A DNA stretch of 64,000 nucleotides. It comes from CAYULW01 sp964445815. GTDB taxonomy: Bacteria; Bacteroidota; Bacteroidia; Flavobacteriales_E; Vicingaceae. Below the pieces are notes generated by a model that did not search any database, had not been told where the DNA came from, and saw only the letters and a program-made list of their open reading frames with translations. Shown in pieces: positions 60,136 through 64,000 of this stretch. How positions within the stretch are numbered: the stretch's first letter is position 1; every line of letters starts with the position of its first letter. The DNA lies in the NCBI GenBank assembly GCA_964445815.1, contig CAYULW010000007.1, forward strand, positions 62,001 to 126,000. Reading direction: 5' to 3'. The position numbers and the translations under genes are program-made.

Positions 60136-60663
60136 ATGACGTTTAACCTAAACGAAGCAATAACCTTACTTTCAAGAACACCAAAGGTCCTTGATGCTTT
60201 ATTATCAGAGCTTCCTGATGAATGGGTCACTAACAACGAAGGTGATGAAACTTGGAGTCCATTTGATATTGTTGGACATTTGATTCAGGGTGAAAAAACC
60301 GATTGGATAATCAGAGCAAAAATGATTTTAAATGGAGTTAAAACCTCATTTACTCCTTTTGATCGATTCGCTCAATTCGAAAATTGCAAAGACAAAAGTT
60401 TGTCTCAGCTGCTTAATGAGTTCAAAGTGCTAAGAGAAAGCAATCTTCAACATCTAAAATCTTTACAGATTACTGAAGCGCATTTAAACATGTTGGGGAT
60501 ACATCCTGAGTTTGGTCAAGTCAGTTTAAAGCAACTGTTATCAACATGGGTTGTTCATGACTTAGGTCACATCAATCAGATAGCAAGAGTTATGGCCAAA
60601 CAATATCAAACAGAAATGGGTCCTTGGATTAATTATTTTAATCTCTTAAAAAAAGAAATATAG
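60136..60663 (+). CDS. DinB-family four-helix-bundle protein
   Basis: A 175-residue DinB/DfsB-like protein, probably a metal-dependent enzyme related to bacillithiol-type thiol transferases. The metal-binding histidines appear as DIVGHLIQGEKTDWIIRAKM (His near residue 50) and LLSTWVVHDLGHINQIARVM (two histidines near 140). It is 11 bases after the reductase gene. The exact reaction is unknown. Confidence 0.88.
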   Translation: MTFNLNEAITLLSRTPKVLDALLSELPDEWVTNNEGDETWSPFDIVGHLIQGEKTDWIIRAKMILNGVKTSFTPFDRFAQFENCKDKSLSQLLNEFKVLRESNLQHLKSLQITEAHLNMLGIHPEFGQVSLKQLLSTWVVHDLGHINQIARVMAKQYQTEMGPWINYFNLLKKEI

Positions 60664-60742
60664 AAAAATAGGGGGCGGATACTTACAACTAAGATGCTTT
60701 AATCACCGTCGTTCTTTTTAATTATCTTTAGCCGATTCATAA

Positions 60743-61729
60743 ATGAAGGATCATATGGGTATGACAAAATCTCTTTTCTTATTATTAATAGTAGGGACAT
60801 TCATATTGGTTTCTTGCTCCGAAGAATTTGAAAACCCCGATCCGGTCATTAACTCTATAGACTCCACGAAAAGTATCGCTGAATTTGTCATGACAGACGA
60901 TGAAACGGATAGTTTCACAGTGGCCGTGAATCATGCCGGTTTAACTAAAACCTTACAGAGCAATGGTCAGTTTACCGTATTTGTTCCAAATAATAAAGCT
61001 TTTGCCGACCTGATAAGTATGCTTAGCTCTGCAAATGCTATTGTAGAAATAGATAGTAATGCTCTTGCTCAATTGTTAAGATATCACATTTTGGATGCCA
61101 TTTTAATTTCTGATTCACTCAACGATGACAGCTATGGTAAAACCTTGAATACCGCAAACCCCAATAATGAAAATACTGTTTTAGAAATTGATGTGAGCGG
61201 AGGTTTTATGATCAACAATACTGCATTAGTTATAGAAGAAAATCTCAGAATGACCAATGGCATTGTACATACTATTGATCAGATTTTAATGCCAACAAAC
61301 ATTTTAGGAATGCTAAATAATGATGAACGCTTTTCTACTTTACTACAAGCGCTTCAAGTTTTTGGAGATACGCTCACTGACACCTTAACTTTAAGAGGTC
61401 CAATGACTATTTTTGCTCCGACAAATGATGCATTTGCCAATTTATTATCTACCAATGGTTGGAGTAATATTAATGATATTCCAAGATTAGTTTTAAAGGA
61501 TGTATTGGCTTATCACCTCTCGCCGAATGTTAATCTCCAGTCCAGTCAATTGACACAGGGTTTAAGTATTTCAACCTTAGCTGACTCTAGCTTAAGTGTT
61601 GATCTGAGTTCAGGAATTCAACTGATCACAAGCAGTACGAATCAAGGGAACATTAATTTTGCAACGACAGATATTCAATGTACAAATGGCATCATTCACG
61701 CCATAGAAGAGGTTCTGCTTTTAGAATAG
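60743..61729 (+). CDS. Lipoprotein with two fasciclin domains
   Basis: A 328-residue lipoprotein: signal peptide ending in the lipobox ILVSC, then two FAS1 domains. Each shows the H1 and H2 boxes: KTLQSNGQFTVFVPNNKAFA with ALAQLLRYHILDAILI in the first, and TLTLRGPMTIFAPTNDAFAN with VLKDVLAYHLSPNV in the second. The C-terminus of each has the NGIVHTIDQIL or NGIIHAIEEVL strand. FAS1 proteins act in surface adhesion. The first ATG is at 60743; the internal MTKSLF is an alternative. Its own promoter is suggested by TATCTTTA at 60724-60731. Confidence 0.9.
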   Translation: MKDHMGMTKSLFLLLIVGTFILVSCSEEFENPDPVINSIDSTKSIAEFVMTDDETDSFTVAVNHAGLTKTLQSNGQFTVFVPNNKAFADLISMLSSANAIVEIDSNALAQLLRYHILDAILISDSLNDDSYGKTLNTANPNNENTVLEIDVSGGFMINNTALVIEENLRMTNGIVHTIDQILMPTNILGMLNNDERFSTLLQALQVFGDTLTDTLTLRGPMTIFAPTNDAFANLLSTNGWSNINDIPRLVLKDVLAYHLSPNVNLQSSQLTQGLSISTLADSSLSVDLSSGIQLITSSTNQGNINFATTDIQCTNGIIHAIEEVLLLE

Positions 61730-61748
61730 CATTGCTTATCTTCATTGC

Positions 61749-62294
61749 ATGAAAATTGATGAATTCCCGGATCAACCTAATCAAGTATTTGGACCTCAAA
61801 CCAAAATGTTCGAGTTCAACAAGGACGAGTTTATTCTTGCACCATATCATACAGAGAAGTACATCTATTTTCTCATTTCAGGCTGTGCTGCAAGTTTCTT
61901 AGAAACAGATCAAGACACCATTTGTGTGGGATTCTATACCAAAGGAGATTTTTTTTGTGAGTACCCATCATTTTTAGACCAGAGTATAAGCAGAACCTAC
62001 TCAAAGGCACTTAAATCAACAAAAGTGGCGGCTGTTCACCATAAAGTGCTAAACGAAGCCTATAAAATTTCTATTGATCACCAAGCAAAAGGGCGAGAAA
62101 TTGCTGAAAATCTATTCAAAAGAATGTATGAGCGAACATGCGACCTTTTGAGTTTGGATGCTGAGCAACGCTACCTCAAGTTTATCGAACAAAGAAAAGA
62201 GGAATTGAATGAGGTCCCCCTAAAGATTATTGCTTCCTATTTAGGAATGACACCTGTAAGTCTAAGTAGAATCAGAAAAAATATATTCAACTGA
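61749..62294 (+). CDS. CRP/FNR-family transcriptional regulator
   Basis: A 181-residue regulator with an N-terminal cyclic-nucleotide-binding-like domain (residues 20-110, YIYFLISGCAASFLETDQDT and GFYTKGDFFCEYPSFLDQSI) and a C-terminal winged-helix region ending KIIASYLGMTPVSLSRIRKN. The cNMP-site glutamate/arginine pair is not obvious, so it may respond to another ligand or to redox state. It starts 19 bases after the fasciclin gene on the same strand. Targets are unknown. Confidence 0.88.
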   Translation: MKIDEFPDQPNQVFGPQTKMFEFNKDEFILAPYHTEKYIYFLISGCAASFLETDQDTICVGFYTKGDFFCEYPSFLDQSISRTYSKALKSTKVAAVHHKVLNEAYKISIDHQAKGREIAENLFKRMYERTCDLLSLDAEQRYLKFIEQRKEELNEVPLKIIASYLGMTPVSLSRIRKNIFN

Positions 62295-62367
62295 ATTTCT
62301 TATCCTATGTTAAGAATAGTCTTCCCAAAGTCATGGAATTTTGATCCTGAACATTAAATCAAAAATC

Positions 62368-63162
62368 ATGAAACAGCTCTGCTTTATCGCTTTATACTTA
62401 TGCTCTCAACTAACAATTGCACAATTTGACGAAAGGTTTTACTTCCCCAAAAAAGACTGGCTAGATATTGCGGATTCAATCCAATACGAAGAGCTAAACA
62501 TCAAACTCGAATCGGGTAAAATATCCGGTTTATACCTTCCACCTCAAATAGAAAAGAAAGGCAATATTCTCTTTTTTCATGGAGCCGGAGGAAATGTAAC
62601 AACCTACCTCCCAATGACTGTTCCTTTGGCTGAAAGAGGTTTTGGGGTTATAATGATCGATGTAAGAGGTTATGGCAAATCGGAAGGTAAACCCACACAT
62701 ATAGGCATTGCAGAAGATGCTCCTGAGATACTAAGTGAGATCAAAAAAATGAAAGCCTTCAAGAATGAAAATTTCATTCTTTATGGAGCATCAATGGGTA
62801 CACAAATTGCCACACATCTTTGTAGTCAACATCCTGAAGCATTTAAGCTCTTGGTTTTAGACGGGGCAATGCTTTCCTTTACCGATATTGCTCTGCATTC
62901 GGCACCTGAAGAACAAAAGGGTGTGATTCAACAATACGTTACTTCTCCTTATTCGGCCAAAGAAGACATAGAAAAAGTAAGTATCCCTGTACTCGTCATT
63001 CATTCTCAAGCTGACTCAGCAGTTCCTTTTCAACACGGAAAAATACTATATGAATTAGCCAATGAGCCAAAGTGGATATGGGAATATGAAGGTGAGCATT
63101 TAGAAGCTGCCCAAAAACATGCAGATGAATTAATACAATATCTACTAAAGGGACTTAACTAA
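62368..63162 (+). CDS. Secreted alpha/beta hydrolase
   Basis: A 264-residue secreted hydrolase (signal peptide MKQLCFIALYLCSQLTIAQ). The lid-less core has an oxyanion stretch ILFFHGAGGNVTTYLPM, then GYGKSEGKP, the nucleophile elbow LYGASMGTQIATHL, the acid in VIHSQADSAVPFQHG and the histidine in YEGEHLEAAQKHADEL. The ATG at 62368 is chosen because the upstream in-frame codon at 62341 adds no signal. It resembles the BEM46/ABHD13-like group. Substrate is unknown. It converges on gatC with a 4-base overlap. Confidence 0.88.
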   Translation: MKQLCFIALYLCSQLTIAQFDERFYFPKKDWLDIADSIQYEELNIKLESGKISGLYLPPQIEKKGNILFFHGAGGNVTTYLPMTVPLAERGFGVIMIDVRGYGKSEGKPTHIGIAEDAPEILSEIKKMKAFKNENFILYGASMGTQIATHLCSQHPEAFKLLVLDGAMLSFTDIALHSAPEEQKGVIQQYVTSPYSAKEDIEKVSIPVLVIHSQADSAVPFQHGKILYELANEPKWIWEYEGEHLEAAQKHADELIQYLLKGLN

Positions 63163-63449
63163 CGTTTTAGCACCTTAGGTACTTTAATAAAGTCAGAGTC
63201 TTTCTGTGGAGCATTCTTCAGAGCCTCTTGCTGAGAGACTGTGACTTTAGCCTCATCTTTTCGCATGGGCACTTTTTCATCCAAAACATAGACCAAAGGC
63301 TTCACTCCTTCAGTATCAATTTCATTCAAGGTATCTACAAAATCAAGCATCTTATTAAGATCTTTGATAATGGCCTGCTTTTCTTCAGCATTGAACTCCA
63401 AACGTGCTAACTCGGCAATTCTATCTACTGTTTTTGAATCAACTCCCAT
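63159..63449 (-). CDS. gatC: Asp/Glu-tRNA amidotransferase subunit C
   Basis: Small subunit (96 aa) stabilising the GatCAB amidotransferase that converts Glu-tRNA(Gln) or Asp-tRNA(Asn). The family pattern is VDRIAELARLEFNAEEKQAI (residues 8-27), LNKMLDFVDTLNEIDTEGV and the C-terminal VPKVLKR. gatA and gatB are not in the window, which is common in Bacteroidota. It overlaps the end of the plsC gene by 11 bases, implying cotranscription. Confidence 0.94.
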   Translation of the reverse strand: MGVDSKTVDRIAELARLEFNAEEKQAIIKDLNKMLDFVDTLNEIDTEGVKPLVYVLDEKVPMRKDEAKVTVSQQEALKNAPQKDSDFIKVPKVLKR

Positions 63450-64000
63450 CTACTTTAGATTGAATGATGTGTTTTACTTCTTCCCGCAAAGATATTAAAT
63501 CCTTGTCTGATCGGTTAGCTATATCAACCACCGGATGATAAATAATTTTAGCACGACCGGGTCTCGCATGTGAACCAAACTTCCAACTGTCTTGAAGTAA
63601 GAGATAGTTCTTTGGAAAACTGACCGGCAAAATGGATAAGTGATTGTCAATAGCAACTTTGAAAGCTCCGTTTTTAAATGGTTTCATCTGGGGAGCAGTT
63701 TTAGGAATTGTTCCTTCAGGAAAAATAACCACACTTGTTCCCTTTTGCATTTCGGAGATTGCTTTCGTTATTGAATGATGTGCAGCTTTTGGATTAGTGC
63801 GGTCGATAAGAATATTCATTTTTTTAAAATAGATATTAAAGAGGGGGACTTTACCCAATTCTTTCTTACCCAAAAAAATGAAGTAATTGGGAAACGTCGC
63901 ATACAACAAGAGAATGTCTAAGTAAGAACTATGATTAGGACAAATAATATAAGATTCTTGCTTTATAGAGTGACTTCCGGTTACCGTATATCGTATCCCC
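63439..64000 (-). CDS. 1-acyl-sn-glycerol-3-phosphate acyltransferase, N-terminus beyond window
   Basis: C-terminal portion of a PlsC enzyme making phosphatidic acid. The frame is open to base 64000, so the start lies outside. Visible: NHSSYLDI (HxxxxD block), FFLGKKELGK-like FIFLGKKELGKVPLFNIYF, FPEGTIPKTAPQMKPFKNGA (block III, FPEGT) and SILPVSFPKNYLL (block IV). An internal TTG at 63909 is not the real start because the acceptor motif lies upstream of it. Followed by gatC with an 11-base overlap. Confidence 0.93.
   Translation of the reverse strand, partial: GIRYTVTGSHSIKQESYIICPNHSSYLDILLLYATFPNYFIFLGKKELGKVPLFNIYFKKMNILIDRTNPKAAHHSITKAISEMQKGTSVVIFPEGTIPKTAPQMKPFKNGAFKVAIDNHLSILPVSFPKNYLLLQDSWKFGSHARPGRAKIIYHPVVDIANRSDKDLISLREEVKHIIQSKVDGS

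Noticed and set aside
1..64000. CRISPR arrays, IS elements, prophage, tRNA and rRNA genes
   Set aside because: I looked for regularly spaced short repeats, transposase-like proteins with terminal repeats and cloverleaf or rRNA signatures in the gaps, and saw none. The only regular repeats are the coding units of the giant protein.

Overview
The window is AT-rich chromosomal DNA of a member of the Bacteroidota, most likely of the order Flavobacteriales. Four things point there: gliding/type IX secretion genes (gldB, gldC), two surface proteins with type IX C-terminal sorting domains, TonB/SusC-style outer-membrane receptors, and promoters of the Bacteroidota form TAnnTTTG. The neighbourhoods ftsX-DUF3098-truB-queA-ispD and gldC-gldB-OMP-nadE are also typical of that group. 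I saw no rRNA, tRNA, IS element, prophage or CRISPR array.

Layout. 1-9 kb: a minus-strand operon (polyprenyl diphosphate synthase, MORN lipoprotein, dnaG, MscS channel, CLC channel), then rlmN diverging from an amidohydrolase, then ispD and queA. 9-15 kb: truB, DUF3098, ftsX, gldC and gldB on minus, diverging from an outer-membrane barrel gene and nadE. 15-20.5 kb: the 2-oxoacid:ferredoxin oxidoreductase pair korA/korB, then a FadL-type porin paired with a GDSL lipoprotein, closed by a strong bidirectional terminator. 20.5-25 kb: LysE exporter, GNAT, PqqB-like metallo-beta-lactamase lipoprotein and an outer-membrane receptor.

25-41 kb is the most distinctive part. A cobalamin riboswitch (about 40695-40835, minus strand) leads a tightly coupled run: two type IX-sorted surface proteins, a BtuB-like receptor, a BtuG-like beta-propeller lipoprotein and a DUF71/COG2102 PP-loop protein. 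The same strand continues with a roughly 1.9-kilo-residue repeat protein, then BtuF-, BtuC- and BtuD-like ABC components and CtlX. I read this as one corrinoid capture and import locus with a very large, undescribed repeat protein inserted between its surface and inner-membrane parts. That protein's secretion signal has no ATG, GTG or TTG in front of it.

41-50.5 kb: SUI1/YciH-type factor, TIGR02757 protein, acyltransferase, Nudix hydrolase, a PRMT-like methyltransferase, GNAT, lycopene cyclase, DUF3817, S1/P1 nuclease, hot-dog thioesterase, a Na/phosphate symporter bracketed by two copies of a hairpin element, and a CrtC/AttH-fold lipoprotein. 50.5-64 kb: an ABC-F ATPase with a degenerate second P-loop, GDPD, an isoprenylcysteine methyltransferase-like protein, typA, a five-gene plus-strand run (hydrolase, GT39-like membrane protein, YhdH-type reductase, DinB, then fasciclin lipoprotein), a CRP-family regulator, a second hydrolase, gatC and a cut-off plsC.

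Most of the window is ordinary housekeeping DNA. The B12 locus with its repeat protein, and the paired hairpin element around the phosphate symporter, are where a closer look is most justified.
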